This document shows, piece by piece, positions 7,511 to 16,464 of a stretch of DNA of 64,000 bases. Both the position numbers and the translations under genes were made by a program. Source of the stretch: an uncultured Candidatus Melainabacteria bacterium (lineage in GTDB: Bacteria > Cyanobacteriota > Vampirovibrionia > Gastranaerophilales > Gastranaerophilaceae); NCBI GenBank assembly GCA_932182025.1, contig CAKNXK010000020.1, positions 35,933 to 99,932 on the forward strand, read 5' to 3'. The notes below the pieces were generated by a model. That model searched no databases and was not told where the DNA came from. It was given only the letters and a program-made list of their open reading frames with translations. Each line of letters begins with the position of its first letter. Position 1 is the stretch's first letter.

Positions 7511-8698
7511 ATGTGGGAAAAGGATATTAATATCCATGATGTTCGTGAGATTAGAACCCGAACATGTGTTTATTTTGGCTGTGGTGCGATTAATAAAATC
7601 GAAGATATCGCTAAGGATTTTAAAGCAAAAGGACTTGACCGTGTAATAGTTATGAGTGGTAGAAATGCTTATAAGGCTACAGGAGCGTGGGATGTTGTTG
7701 AAAAATCTTTTAAAAATAACGGTATTGAGTATATTAACTATGATGGCGTTACTCCAAACCCTACAACAACAGCTGTTAATGAGGCTGCAAAAATTGCGAT
7801 TGATTTTGGTGCAAAAGCTGTTATTGCAATCGGAGGCGGTTCTCCGACGGATGCGGGCAAATCGGTTGCTATTCTTTTAAAATACCCTGATAAAACGGCA
7901 AACGATATTTATGAATTCACATTCGCGCCAACTGAGGCAGCTCCGATTGTCGCAATTAACCTTACTCACGGTACAGGTACTGAAACAAACAGATTTGCGG
8001 TTGTTACAATTCCTGAGAAGGACTATAAACCAGCAATTGCCTACGATTGCATCTATCCTACTTACGCAATTGATGACCCTCAATTAATGGTGAAACTTTC
8101 ACCTAAACAAACAAGATATGTTTCAATTGACGCGGTTAACCACGTAGTTGAGGCAGCTACATCAAAAGTGGCTTCTCCTTATGCAGTGACCCTTGCAAGA
8201 GAAGTTATTACATTGGTTGCTCAATATTTACCAAAAGCAATTGAAAATGCGGATGATTTGGAAGCTCGTTATTACCTTGCTTATGCTGCTATGCTTGGCG
8301 GAGTATGTTTTGATAACGGATTATTACACTATACACATGCTCTTGAACACCCGTTGAGTGCTGTAAAACACGAACTTTCTCACGGTTTAGGCTTGGCAAT
8401 ATTGCTTCCTGCCGTTGTGAGAAATATTTTTGATACTAAAGCTGAGACTCTTAAATATATATTAGAACCAATTGCTGGAAAAATTAGTACAGCATCTGAG
8501 GCTGAAACTAAGGTTTATGAATGGCTTAAATCTGTCGGTGTTCCTTCTAAACTTCGTGATGAAGGATTTACGGAATCTGATATTCCAAATCTTGTAAATC
8601 TTGCATTTACAACCCCTTCTCTGGATGGGCTTTTGGGAATTGCACCTACAGAAGCTACAAAAGAAGCTGTTAGTCAGATTTATACAAATTCTTTATAA
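7511..8698 (+). CDS. iron-containing alcohol dehydrogenase
   Basis: Group III Fe-dependent alcohol dehydrogenase, ~395 residues. Features seen: the NAD(P)-binding GGGSPTDAGKS motif, and the metal site histidines in HALEHPLSAVKHELSHGLGLAILLP, where the conserved histidines coordinate iron. It interconverts an alcohol and an aldehyde or ketone; butanol, lactaldehyde and propanediol types cannot be separated here. Start at ATG 7511 is favoured by GGAG seven bases upstream; the frame extends to 7481 but that part lacks a ribosome binding site. It is monocistronic, ending in a hairpin shared with the convergent sigma factor gene. A fermentative role fits the anaerobic context. Confidence 0.92.
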   Translation: MWEKDINIHDVREIRTRTCVYFGCGAINKIEDIAKDFKAKGLDRVIVMSGRNAYKATGAWDVVEKSFKNNGIEYINYDGVTPNPTTTAVNEAAKIAIDFGAKAVIAIGGGSPTDAGKSVAILLKYPDKTANDIYEFTFAPTEAAPIVAINLTHGTGTETNRFAVVTIPEKDYKPAIAYDCIYPTYAIDDPQLMVKLSPKQTRYVSIDAVNHVVEAATSKVASPYAVTLAREVITLVAQYLPKAIENADDLEARYYLAYAAMLGGVCFDNGLLHYTHALEHPLSAVKHELSHGLGLAILLPAVVRNIFDTKAETLKYILEPIAGKISTASEAETKVYEWLKSVGVPSKLRDEGFTESDIPNLVNLAFTTPSLDGLLGIAPTEATKEAVSQIYTNSL

Positions 8699-8701
8699 AG
8701 A

Positions 8702-8731
8702 AAAAGGGGCTTACAAAAAGCCCCTTTTTTT
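8702..8731. terminator. bidirectional terminator
   Basis: AAAAGGGGCTT/AAGCCCCTTTT stem with a 5-base loop and T tracts both ways. It serves the alcohol dehydrogenase (+) and the sigma factor (-). Confidence 0.88.
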
Positions 8732-9608
8732 ATGCAAAATTTGCTCTCATTTTATTTAAAGCTCTTGCTTCTGTTTGTCTGATGCATTCTTTGGTAACAC
8801 CGAACATTTTTCCAATATCTTCAAGAGTTGTTTTTGCAAAGTTTTCTAAACCAAATCTCATTTTGATAACAGCTTGTTCTCTTTCTTTTAGAGTTGATAC
8901 TACATTTGCAATTTCTTTTTTTAGTTCTTCAAATTCAATATTTTCTTCAACAGTAGCACTTTCGTCAGCTACAACATCAGCTACGTTTAATTCGCTTCCG
9001 TTGTTTGCATCAAAAGAACCTTCAATTGAAACCGTTGTAGAATAAGCTTGTAAGTAATTGTCGATTTTTTCAGGTTCAATATCCATTTTTTTTGCGACTT
9101 CCTGATTTGTAACCTGACAATTGTAGCTTCTTTCCATTTCACGTTTAACTTTTGAGAATTTTGATAAGGTTTCTTGAACATATACAGGAATTTTCATACA
9201 GTAAGATTGTTCAGAAATAGCTTTAAACATAGCTTGCTTAATCCACCAAGTTGCATAAGTTGAAAATCTATAGCCTAGTTCAGGATTGAATTTTTCTACC
9301 GCAACCATCAAACCTAAATTGCCTTCTTGAATCAAATCTACAAGAGGAAGTTTTGATACATGAATAGCTTTTCTTGCTATTGTTAAAACAAGTTTCAAGT
9401 TAGCTTGAACTAATTCTTTTTTTGCTTTAATATCACCATCTTTTGCTTTTACAGCAAGTTCTTTTTCTTTTGATGCGCTCAAGTTTTCGATAGCATTAAC
9501 TTTTCTCAAGTAATAACCTAAATCAGATGAATTTGATGTGATAGAAACAAATCCGCATCTAGCCGGATTAGTAGCACCTGTTTTCTTCATAGTAATAGAT
9601 TTTGACAT
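8730..9608 (-). CDS. RNA polymerase sigma factor, sigma-70 group 1/2
   Basis: About 292 residues with region 1.2 (YLRKVNAIENLSASKEKELAVKA), region 2 (VQANLKLVLTIARK, DLIQEGNLGLMVAVEKF, RFSTYATWWIKQAM), region 3 (PVYVQETLSKFSKV) and region 4 (LKEREQAVIKMRFGL, TLEDIGKMFGVTKECIRQTEARAL). It lacks the long N-terminal part of a housekeeping RpoD, like the group 2 sigma factors of cyanobacteria. The start is ATG 9608, with GGAG eight bases upstream. The 180-base gap to the next gene (9615-9794) contains its leader; an ATTTACCCC nonamer lies just before the ribosome binding site. It shares a terminator with the neighbouring dehydrogenase. Confidence 0.92.
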   Translation of the reverse strand: MSKSITMKKTGATNPARCGFVSITSNSSDLGYYLRKVNAIENLSASKEKELAVKAKDGDIKAKKELVQANLKLVLTIARKAIHVSKLPLVDLIQEGNLGLMVAVEKFNPELGYRFSTYATWWIKQAMFKAISEQSYCMKIPVYVQETLSKFSKVKREMERSYNCQVTNQEVAKKMDIEPEKIDNYLQAYSTTVSIEGSFDANNGSELNVADVVADESATVEENIEFEELKKEIANVVSTLKEREQAVIKMRFGLENFAKTTLEDIGKMFGVTKECIRQTEARALNKMRANFA

Positions 9609-9623
9609 AAACACAACTCCGTA

Positions 9624-9632
9624 GGGGTAAAT
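9624..9632 (-). repeat. ATTTACCCC nonamer, copy 5
   Basis: Exact minus-strand copy in the sigma factor leader, four bases upstream of its GGAG ribosome binding site. Confidence 0.7.
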
Positions 9633-9794
9633 ATAACTTGATTTATTTTGTGACTACAAGCCTAATAGTCATTAAGGAATTAAATAATCCTTATATACTT
9701 ATGATATATAAAAAGTATATAAAATTCAAGTGTTTTATTAAGAAATATTACAAAAAATACCCGTTTTTTGAGAAATCTTTACAAAAGTTAATAA

Positions 9795-10973
9795 TTACTT
9801 ATTTGATTGCAAAAATAGTTTTAGCTCTGAAATTCTTTGGTCGAGCTGGTTTATGACGTGTTTGAATGCTTCTGAGATTTGTTTGGTATTTTTAAACCTT
9901 GTATGGAAAAAGAGGATTGTTGATACAGAATTCATAATAAGCTCTTTTAGTTCAAAGATTTCTTTGTATATAACAGGGTCTACAATTTCTTTGTTTTCGC
10001 ATAAGAGCATAAATAAATCCCCGAACCACCATTGTGTTTCTTCAACATTATTGGAGTTTAGGCCTTTATTAGCATTTTTTAGGAATTTTAAGGCTGTTGA
10101 GTAAACTTTTTCGAGACGTTCTTTTTTTGCAGGCAGAATTTCTTTGAAATACTGCATTGTCTGCTCATAACCTGCGTTAATAAGTTTTCTTCTGGATTCT
10201 TTATCCAGATTCAAATCTGCAAAGAATATATCTCCTGTGTTTATTCTTATGCAGTCATATCTGTCATTTTGTCCGTAAATTTCGGTAACAAAGCCTGTTG
10301 CTACATCAGTAATGCAGCTATAAATTGTATTTAGATATGAAATTGGAGTATTTTTTTCTTCTCCATAAGAACCTTCAAGACGAAACTCTAAAATTCTGCT
10401 TTCTGAGTTATTTACGGTATCGGATAGTTTCCACATAGGAGAAGCTTTTTGTAAGTCACCATCAACAAGACTTGCTCCGTTATAATCATAAGGAGGCATT
10501 AATCCCGGCATACTTGAAGAAATTCTGATAGCTTTTGCTATTTCGAATTCCGGAGTTTGGTTTTTTGAAAACTCTTGAGTGCTGAATGTTTTAAGATTGG
10601 TAGTAATAATAACCAGCTCTTTTTGTAAATCTTCAAAATTAAGATTTTTCTTTTTGATATCTTCTGCTTTTCTTGAAATTAGTTCATTAAGCCATTCAAT
10701 AAAGATTTCCCCTTTACTTAGACCTAAACCTTTAGCAAATCCAAGGTGAATATCTTTGAATAGTTCAAAGTTTACTTTGATAAATAAGTTTTCAAGCTCA
10801 TAAGATTTGTATCCGCATGCAACAAGTGCCGCAAAGATTGAACCAACAGAAGAGCCTCCTACAATATCGTATTCAATACCGAGTTCTTCCAGAGCGCGTA
10901 TTGCGCCGACATAAGCTAACCCTCTGATAGCACCTCCTCCAAACAGGCAGGTATATTTAAGCTGATTATTCAT
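9795..10973 (-). CDS. patatin-like phospholipase
   Basis: 392 residues. The N-terminal patatin domain shows the oxyanion hole GGGAIRG (12-18), the nucleophile motif GGSSVGS with Ser42, and the partner Asp171 in SLVDGDL; together these form the Ser-Asp dyad used to hydrolyse acyl esters of lipids. Residues beyond ~270 are helical and unassigned. No signal peptide is seen, so it probably acts on the cytoplasmic face or is exported by another route. It overlaps the upstream membrane protein gene by 8 bases, suggesting translational coupling and a shared role in envelope lipids. Confidence 0.9.
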   Translation of the reverse strand: MNNQLKYTCLFGGGAIRGLAYVGAIRALEELGIEYDIVGGSSVGSIFAALVACGYKSYELENLFIKVNFELFKDIHLGFAKGLGLSKGEIFIEWLNELISRKAEDIKKKNLNFEDLQKELVIITTNLKTFSTQEFSKNQTPEFEIAKAIRISSSMPGLMPPYDYNGASLVDGDLQKASPMWKLSDTVNNSESRILEFRLEGSYGEEKNTPISYLNTIYSCITDVATGFVTEIYGQNDRYDCIRINTGDIFFADLNLDKESRRKLINAGYEQTMQYFKEILPAKKERLEKVYSTALKFLKNANKGLNSNNVEETQWWFGDLFMLLCENKEIVDPVIYKEIFELKELIMNSVSTILFFHTRFKNTKQISEAFKHVINQLDQRISELKLFLQSNK

Positions 10974-12480
10974 TTATAAGCCTTTCTTCATCTTTTTTGC
11001 CAAATTCACCATTGGTTTTGAATATATTTTTTTCATAGTATTTAATATCATGACTCGGCTGCAAGTATTCTTTTTTAGCTATACTTGACGGTAAAAAGAT
11101 TCCGGCGTTTGGACCGTCAAATATTAGAGTCCATTCAGGTCTGTCTTTTAAAAATTCATATATTCTTGTGGTCTTTTCCGGCATGAGTATTTCTGTATGG
11201 TAATCATAGATTGCGTCTTTCCAGTTATCTTCAGCAGCTACGAATTGTATAAGTTTATTGAATTCTCTATCGTAATAACATTCTTCATATCTTCCATCCA
11301 TATAAATTAAGTTATTTGGATAAAGTTTATATGAAACATAGCTACCCAGCCCGAATTCTGTAAGGATATTTCCTTTTATATTATTTATTTTCAAAAACTC
11401 ACATTCTACTATAGGAAATTTATTTAGATTAATTATTGGTGTGTACGGGTGTGTAAATGGAATATATAGTATTGCAATTATGCAAAGAATATAGGCAGTT
11501 TTTTCCATTAATCTTATGCAGTTGCTGCAAATTAGTTTCATTATTTCTTTGTAATACAAAGCTGCAACGATAATTACTGATAGTGATAATAACTTAACAT
11601 GCAATGTTCCTAATACGGTTGTTGTTATTAATGCAAGGAATTTAGTCATATCAAATCTCTTTTTGCATAATGCAATAGCAACTGCAAATAGAGATATAAT
11701 AAATGAAGAATAATAATATTGTACGTGTCTTTGAGCGAATACAAACCACCATTCTGTTACGTATGTTCTGGTTTTTGTATTTGCAGAAATTAGGAAATTA
11801 AAATAATCCCATCCCCATGGGTTTATTGCTAAAAGTGGTGTAGATACTAATAATACGATAAGATATTTTTTCCATGGTTTTCGTCTTATAATTTCTCCTA
11901 TCATATATATAAATATCATTCCCATGCCGGCTACAACTCCGCCATGGATATTATTCCATAGGATTATTAACAGAGGTATTGTATATAATAGTTTTGAGTT
12001 ATATTTTCTGCTTTTTTCTAATATATAAATTAGGAGTGAAAATAGCATGAAACTGCATAAATGACATCTGATTAAAGAAGGATTCAGGTGTGCAATTATC
12101 AGTAAAAAAACAGCAGAGAACCAAAGTGTTGGCGGGTAGCTGTTTTTTTGCAAATCCTGTGTTTTTATGACAAAAAATGTGGTTAAATACATTAAGATTG
12201 CTTGAATAAGGATTAGTCCAAAAGGACCTAAAACCTTAAAGAACAGATAATAAATCAGGCTTGCGCCATATTCGTGATCATACCAAATATGGGTTGGGGT
12301 GTAAGATAAAAAGTCATTATATGACAATGACCAATTTGCAAAGAAATGTTCTCCGACGATTAGTCGTGCAAATAAATCATAATCATATTCGGTAGATAAA
12401 CATGCCATTAATACAGACAACATGAACAATATAAAATACATAAAAGCTCTGCTTTTAATAACAGTCTTAAATTTTTCCAT
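10966..12480 (-). CDS. polytopic membrane protein, possible GT-C type glycosyltransferase
   Basis: 504 residues with roughly ten to twelve membrane segments, a short loop after the first segment containing YDYDLFARLIVGE, and a soluble C-terminal part of ~140 residues (from about 365). The layout resembles GT-C fold glycosyltransferases and related DUF membrane proteins, in which acidic residues in the first loop are catalytic, but I do not recognise a specific family, so this is a weak inference. It precedes the patatin gene with an 8-base overlap. ATG 12480 follows AGGAGAG. Confidence 0.6.
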   Translation of the reverse strand: MEKFKTVIKSRAFMYFILFMLSVLMACLSTEYDYDLFARLIVGEHFFANWSLSYNDFLSYTPTHIWYDHEYGASLIYYLFFKVLGPFGLILIQAILMYLTTFFVIKTQDLQKNSYPPTLWFSAVFLLIIAHLNPSLIRCHLCSFMLFSLLIYILEKSRKYNSKLLYTIPLLIILWNNIHGGVVAGMGMIFIYMIGEIIRRKPWKKYLIVLLVSTPLLAINPWGWDYFNFLISANTKTRTYVTEWWFVFAQRHVQYYYSSFIISLFAVAIALCKKRFDMTKFLALITTTVLGTLHVKLLSLSVIIVAALYYKEIMKLICSNCIRLMEKTAYILCIIAILYIPFTHPYTPIINLNKFPIVECEFLKINNIKGNILTEFGLGSYVSYKLYPNNLIYMDGRYEECYYDREFNKLIQFVAAEDNWKDAIYDYHTEILMPEKTTRIYEFLKDRPEWTLIFDGPNAGIFLPSSIAKKEYLQPSHDIKYYEKNIFKTNGEFGKKDEERLINE

Positions 12481-12565
12481 TCTCTCTCCTAATCAATTTA
12501 TATATTTATTCTAATATAAAAAACAAATTTATGATATATTTATATTATAGATGAGGAGAAAGATT

Positions 12566-13810
12566 ATGGGACAAACTCTTGTAGAAAAAATAATTTCCAA
12601 CCATGCCGGAAAAGATGTACATGCAGGCGAACTTGTGATATCACGAGTTGATGTTGCTGCGGTACAGGATGGTACAGGCCCTTTAACAGTACAGGAATTT
12701 AAAAAACTTGGTATTCAAAAGCTTAAAAATCCGGAACGTTCAATTTTATTTATTGACCATGCTTCTCCAAGTCCAAGAAAAGAATTATCAAACACGCATG
12801 TTGTATTAAGAGATTTCGCAAAAGAATACGGTGCTGTTTTATCAGATGTTGGTGCAGGTGTTTGTCATCAAAGATTAATTGAAACTTTTGTTAACCCAGG
12901 TGAAGTTCTTGTGGGAGCGGATTCACATACATGTACTTCAGGTGCTTTGGGAGCGTTTGCTACAGGCATGGGTTCAACTGATATTGCTGTTGCAATGGCT
13001 CTTGGCAAAACTTGGTTAAAGGTTCCTGCAACATTCAAAATTGTTGTGAACGGTAAATTCAGAGCAGGTATTTGTTCAAAAGACTTAATGCTTCATCTTA
13101 TCGGTATGATTGGCGCGGATGGTGCAACTTATAAAGCTCTTGAGTTCTGTGGCGAGACTATTGAAAATATGTCTATGTCAGAAAGATTTACTTTAGCAAA
13201 TATGGCTGTCGAAGCTGGAGCTAAATGCGGGTTATTTGTTGCTGATGATAAGACAAAAGCTTTCTTGAAAGAACGCGGACGTGAAGATAAATTTGTTCAA
13301 ATTCTTCCTGATAGTGATGCTGAATACGAAAGAGTTATTGAAATCAATGCAGAAGATGTTCCTCATACAGTTTCTTGTCCTCATACAGTAGATAATACTC
13401 GCCGCGCTGATGAACTAAAAGATATTAAAGTAAATCAGGTTTATGTTGGGACTTGTACAAACGGACGTATTGAGGATTTAAGAGTTGTTGCAGAAATTCT
13501 TAAAGACAAAACCGTTCATCCTGATGTAAGGCTTTTAATTTCACCTGCTTCAAAAGACGTATTTAAACAAGCTTTAAAAGAGGGGTTGATTGATATTTTT
13601 GTAGAAGCAAATGCAGCGATTTTGGCACCTGGATGCGGTCCTTGCGTAGGGGTTCATGCCGGTATTTTAGGCGATGGCGAAGTTTGTCTTGCTACTCAAA
13701 ACAGAAATTTTCAGGGTAGAATGGGGAATACTAAAGGATTTATTTACTTAGCTTCTCCGTTTGTTGCAGCTCATACTGCACTAAAAGGTTATATAAACGC
13801 AGGAGAATAG
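12566..13810 (+). CDS. leuC: 3-isopropylmalate dehydratase / aconitase-family large subunit
   Basis: Aconitase superfamily, 415 residues, archaeal/HacA-like LeuC length. Cluster ligands are Cys297 (GTCTNGR), Cys357 and Cys360 (APGCGPCVG); other family blocks are GADSHTCTSGALGAFATGMGS and NRNFQGRMG. LeuC dehydrates and rehydrates isopropylmalate, but close relatives act on homocitrate, citrate or methyl-malate derivatives, so the substrate is uncertain. No small (LeuD) subunit follows, which is unusual. The start is ATG 12566, with AGGAG seven bases upstream; the frame extends to 12551 without a ribosome binding site. Isocitrate dehydrogenase (38 kb) and KorDABC (43-45 kb) hint that it could serve as aconitase. 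Confidence 0.85.
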   Translation: MGQTLVEKIISNHAGKDVHAGELVISRVDVAAVQDGTGPLTVQEFKKLGIQKLKNPERSILFIDHASPSPRKELSNTHVVLRDFAKEYGAVLSDVGAGVCHQRLIETFVNPGEVLVGADSHTCTSGALGAFATGMGSTDIAVAMALGKTWLKVPATFKIVVNGKFRAGICSKDLMLHLIGMIGADGATYKALEFCGETIENMSMSERFTLANMAVEAGAKCGLFVADDKTKAFLKERGREDKFVQILPDSDAEYERVIEINAEDVPHTVSCPHTVDNTRRADELKDIKVNQVYVGTCTNGRIEDLRVVAEILKDKTVHPDVRLLISPASKDVFKQALKEGLIDIFVEANAAILAPGCGPCVGVHAGILGDGEVCLATQNRNFQGRMGNTKGFIYLASPFVAAHTALKGYINAGE

Positions 13811-13811
13811 A

Positions 13812-14300
13812 ATGAATTTATTATTATTAAAACAGTTATCAATACTAAGTGCTTTTGCAGGCGCTGTTATGGGGGCTATTACAATTCTTCCGTATCTAAG
13901 CTTGTTTACTTTTTTGATTACTGTTACTTGCTTATCAGCATTTGTCCTTGCGTATTTGAAACAACATGATTTAATTGGGATTATTAGTATAAAAGAAGGC
14001 TGTGTTTTCGGTGCCGTAATTGGTTTTGTTTCTTTTATAACATTTTCAATTGTTTATACTCCGATTAGCATGCTTCTTGGTTGGTTGATACCTGCATATA
14101 CACAAGGATTTTTAAGATTCTTTTTAACAGGCGGATTCGGCTCTTTAGTTGTTATGGTTCTGTTAATGATTTTTATGGCTGGTATAAGTGCTATGTTTAA
14201 CGGAGTTGCAGGAGTAATCACAGCTTATGTTTATGAAGTAATCACAGGCATGAAAAAAGAAAACGGCGAAAATAACAGTATAGATTTTGAAATTAAATAG
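13812..14300 (+). CDS. small integral membrane protein, unknown
   Basis: 162 residues, four hydrophobic spans (about 10-50 as two spans, 62-90, 105-140) and a short charged C-terminal tail (KKENGENNSIDFEIK). Starts one base after the leuC stop and so is probably translated with it. I do not recognise the family. Its position in place of leuD is noted but gives no functional clue. Confidence 0.7.
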   Translation: MNLLLLKQLSILSAFAGAVMGAITILPYLSLFTFLITVTCLSAFVLAYLKQHDLIGIISIKEGCVFGAVIGFVSFITFSIVYTPISMLLGWLIPAYTQGFLRFFLTGGFGSLVVMVLLMIFMAGISAMFNGVAGVITAYVYEVITGMKKENGENNSIDFEIK

Positions 14301-14413
14301 TGGTAAAACCAATACAAAGATTTAGTATTTTACTTGGTAGAGAATTTGCAAATTAGTAGATTTTACTACAAAATACGGTGGAAAGTTATATAAGTTGAAA
14401 AGAAGGTTGAAAA

Positions 14414-15472
14414 ATGGCATTTGAATCAAAGATTAAAACAATAGAGTGGGTAGATAATTATTCAAGAATGGTCGACCAAACAGTGATACCTTATGAATAC
14501 AAGTTTGTTAATATAACAGATGGCGAGAAAATGTTTAATGCAATCAGAGATATGATTGTTAGAGGTGCTCCTGCAATTGGTATTGCGGGTGCTCATGGTG
14601 TTGTTTTATTTGCTCAAGAAGGAGTAAATAAATTTGACAATAGAGAAAAGTTTGTAAATTGGCTAATTGAAAAAGCTGAATATATGAAAACCTCTCGTCC
14701 AACAGCAGTGAATCTTATGTGGGCTTGTCAAAAACAAATTGATGTTATAAAGGCTTCTACTTCAGATATTAAAGGTATAGTAGATGAACTTAAAGAAAAT
14801 GCTATTAAATTAGAAAACGAAGATATCGAAATTAATAAGAAAATTGGTGATTACGGTGCAGAAGTAGTTCCAAAAGGTGCAACTATACTTACTCACTGTA
14901 ATGCAGGCGCTCTTGCAACAGTTGGTTATGGAACAGCTCTTGGAGTTGTACGTTCAGCATACGCTAAAGACAATACTGTTCAGGTATTTGCGGATGAAAC
15001 CCGTCCGAGACAACAGGGTGCAAGAATTACTACATTTGAACTTGCAATGGATGGTATTCCTGTTACATTGATTACAGACGGAATGTGCTCATACTTTATG
15101 AAAAAAGGTATGATTGATATGGTTGTTGTTGGTGCAGACAGAATTGCTGCAAACGGTGACACCGCTAATAAAATTGGTACTTACACAGTTGCAATTGCTG
15201 CTAAATATCATAATATTCCATTCTATATTGCAGCACCATTATCAACAATTGATACCTCAATTGCTACCGGTGAAGAAATCGTTATTGAAGAACGTTCTAG
15301 AGAAGAAGTTACACATATTAACGGTAAAATCATTTGTTCAGATAAGGTTAATGTTATTAATCCCGGCTTTGATGTAACTCCGCATGAACTAATTGCAGGT
15401 ATTATTACAGAAAAAGGTATTTTAAGACCTGATTATAATAAATCAATTGCAGAAGCTTTTAAGGCTGTATAA
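14414..15472 (+). CDS. mtnA: S-methyl-5-thioribose-1-phosphate isomerase
   Basis: 352 residues, eIF2B-like fold. Diagnostic stretches include RGAPAIGIAGAHG, ILTHCNAGALATVGYGTALG with the catalytic Cys, ADETRPRQQGARITTFEL, and VVGADRIAANGDTANKIGTY with the catalytic Asp. It converts methylthioribose-1-phosphate into methylthioribulose-1-phosphate in methionine salvage; methylthioadenosine from polyamine synthesis would be the source, matching speD. Some homologues act on ribose-1,5-bisphosphate, but the CNAGAL and GADRIA motifs are those of MtnA. The 112 bases upstream hold possible short stems (ACCAA/TTGGT and GTATTTT/AAAATAC). AGAAGG lies before the ATG. Confidence 0.93.
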   Translation: MAFESKIKTIEWVDNYSRMVDQTVIPYEYKFVNITDGEKMFNAIRDMIVRGAPAIGIAGAHGVVLFAQEGVNKFDNREKFVNWLIEKAEYMKTSRPTAVNLMWACQKQIDVIKASTSDIKGIVDELKENAIKLENEDIEINKKIGDYGAEVVPKGATILTHCNAGALATVGYGTALGVVRSAYAKDNTVQVFADETRPRQQGARITTFELAMDGIPVTLITDGMCSYFMKKGMIDMVVVGADRIAANGDTANKIGTYTVAIAAKYHNIPFYIAAPLSTIDTSIATGEEIVIEERSREEVTHINGKIICSDKVNVINPGFDVTPHELIAGIITEKGILRPDYNKSIAEAFKAV

Positions 15473-15506
15473 ATTCGGTGCCAATTAGAAGTTTATTTTG
15501 GAAAGT

Positions 15507-15535
15507 ACGCTCTCATTTGTTGAGGGCGTCTTAAT
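15507..15535 (+). terminator. weak terminator of mtnA
   Basis: 8 bp stem (15507-15514 with 15522-15529, one G-U pair), 7-base loop and a short T/A tail, in the gap before the convergent PdxA-type gene. Confidence 0.55.
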
Positions 15536-15537
15536 TA

Positions 15538-16464
15538 TTAATATAAACAAGTTTTAATAGCTTCAATCATTGACTCAGGATTTGCCAAATTTTTACCTGC
15601 AATATCAAAAGCCGTACCGTGGCTTGGAGATGTTCTAACAATATCAAGCCCGATAGTCATATTTACGGTTTTTTCAGACGCTGCTGCTTTAATAGGGATT
15701 AACCCTTGGTCATGATAACACGCTATATAGCAGTCGTAAGGAGATTTTTCACTATTAAGATAATTCCTAACTCCTTTAATAAATAAAGCATCAGCAGGCA
15801 TTGGGTTAGTGATATTAATTCCTCGTTTTCTTAAGTATTCTACTGCAGGAATTATAATTTCTTCTTCTTCTGTGCCAATAATTCCATTCTCACCGGCATG
15901 CGGGTTTAAAGCGCATAGGGCAAAAGATGGTTTATTAATAAGTAATTTGTTTTGGAAATACCAACGTAATCTTTCAACTTTTTCAATAAGTATCTCTTTT
16001 GTTATCTTAATTTCTTTAACAGCACAATGTCTTGTCAAAAGAAGCACTCTAAAATCTCTGGATGTAAATAGCATTTCAGCTTTTTGACCATCATGAGCAA
16101 GAAAATGTTCCAAAACTTCTGTTTGTCCGTTAAAATGATGTCCTGCAAGATGCATTGCTTCTTTTGAAGTTGGAGCTGTTACAATGAATTTTGGTTTGAT
16201 TTCACAAGCTTTTTGTATTGCTCTGAATGCAAAATCACCGGCATTTGCAGATACCACACCAGGTTCGATTTTATGAGGATAATCAATTTCAATTACCTCA
16301 TAGCCTTTTATTGAACCATAAGTGTTTAGAATTTTTGTATTTGAAATAATTACAATATCTTTCGATGGCAAATTCAACATATTTAAAGCTTTGATAGTTA
16401 TCTCCGCTCCAATCCCGTTAGGGTCACCTGTAAGTATTGCGATTTTTTCTGAGTATTTATTCAT
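15538..16464 (-). CDS. pdxA2: PdxA-family dehydrogenase, probably 4-phospho-D-threonate/erythronate dehydrogenase
   Basis: 308 residues with PdxA blocks: LTGDPNGIGAEI (N-terminus), TAPTSKEAMHLAGHHFNGQTEVL, the metal-site region around CALNPHAGENG, CYHDQGLIPIKAA and RTSPSHGTAFDIAG. PdxA oxidises and decarboxylates 4-hydroxythreonine-4-phosphate in vitamin B6 synthesis; the PdxA2 branch does the same chemistry on four-carbon acid sugar phosphates. It overlaps by 8 bases the gene for a DUF1537 kinase, the known partner of PdxA2 in D-threonate/D-erythronate breakdown to dihydroxyacetone phosphate. That context favours PdxA2 over a B6 role, but no other B6 gene is in view to settle it. Last gene of the operon that starts with murA. 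Confidence 0.82.
   Translation of the reverse strand: MNKYSEKIAILTGDPNGIGAEITIKALNMLNLPSKDIVIISNTKILNTYGSIKGYEVIEIDYPHKIEPGVVSANAGDFAFRAIQKACEIKPKFIVTAPTSKEAMHLAGHHFNGQTEVLEHFLAHDGQKAEMLFTSRDFRVLLLTRHCAVKEIKITKEILIEKVERLRWYFQNKLLINKPSFALCALNPHAGENGIIGTEEEEIIIPAVEYLRKRGINITNPMPADALFIKGVRNYLNSEKSPYDCYIACYHDQGLIPIKAAASEKTVNMTIGLDIVRTSPSHGTAFDIAGKNLANPESMIEAIKTCLY

Noticed and set aside
9638..9856. Rightward frame upstream of the patatin gene end
   Set aside because: AT-rich, Lys/Ile/Tyr-biased, overlaps the patatin gene and has no ribosome binding site.
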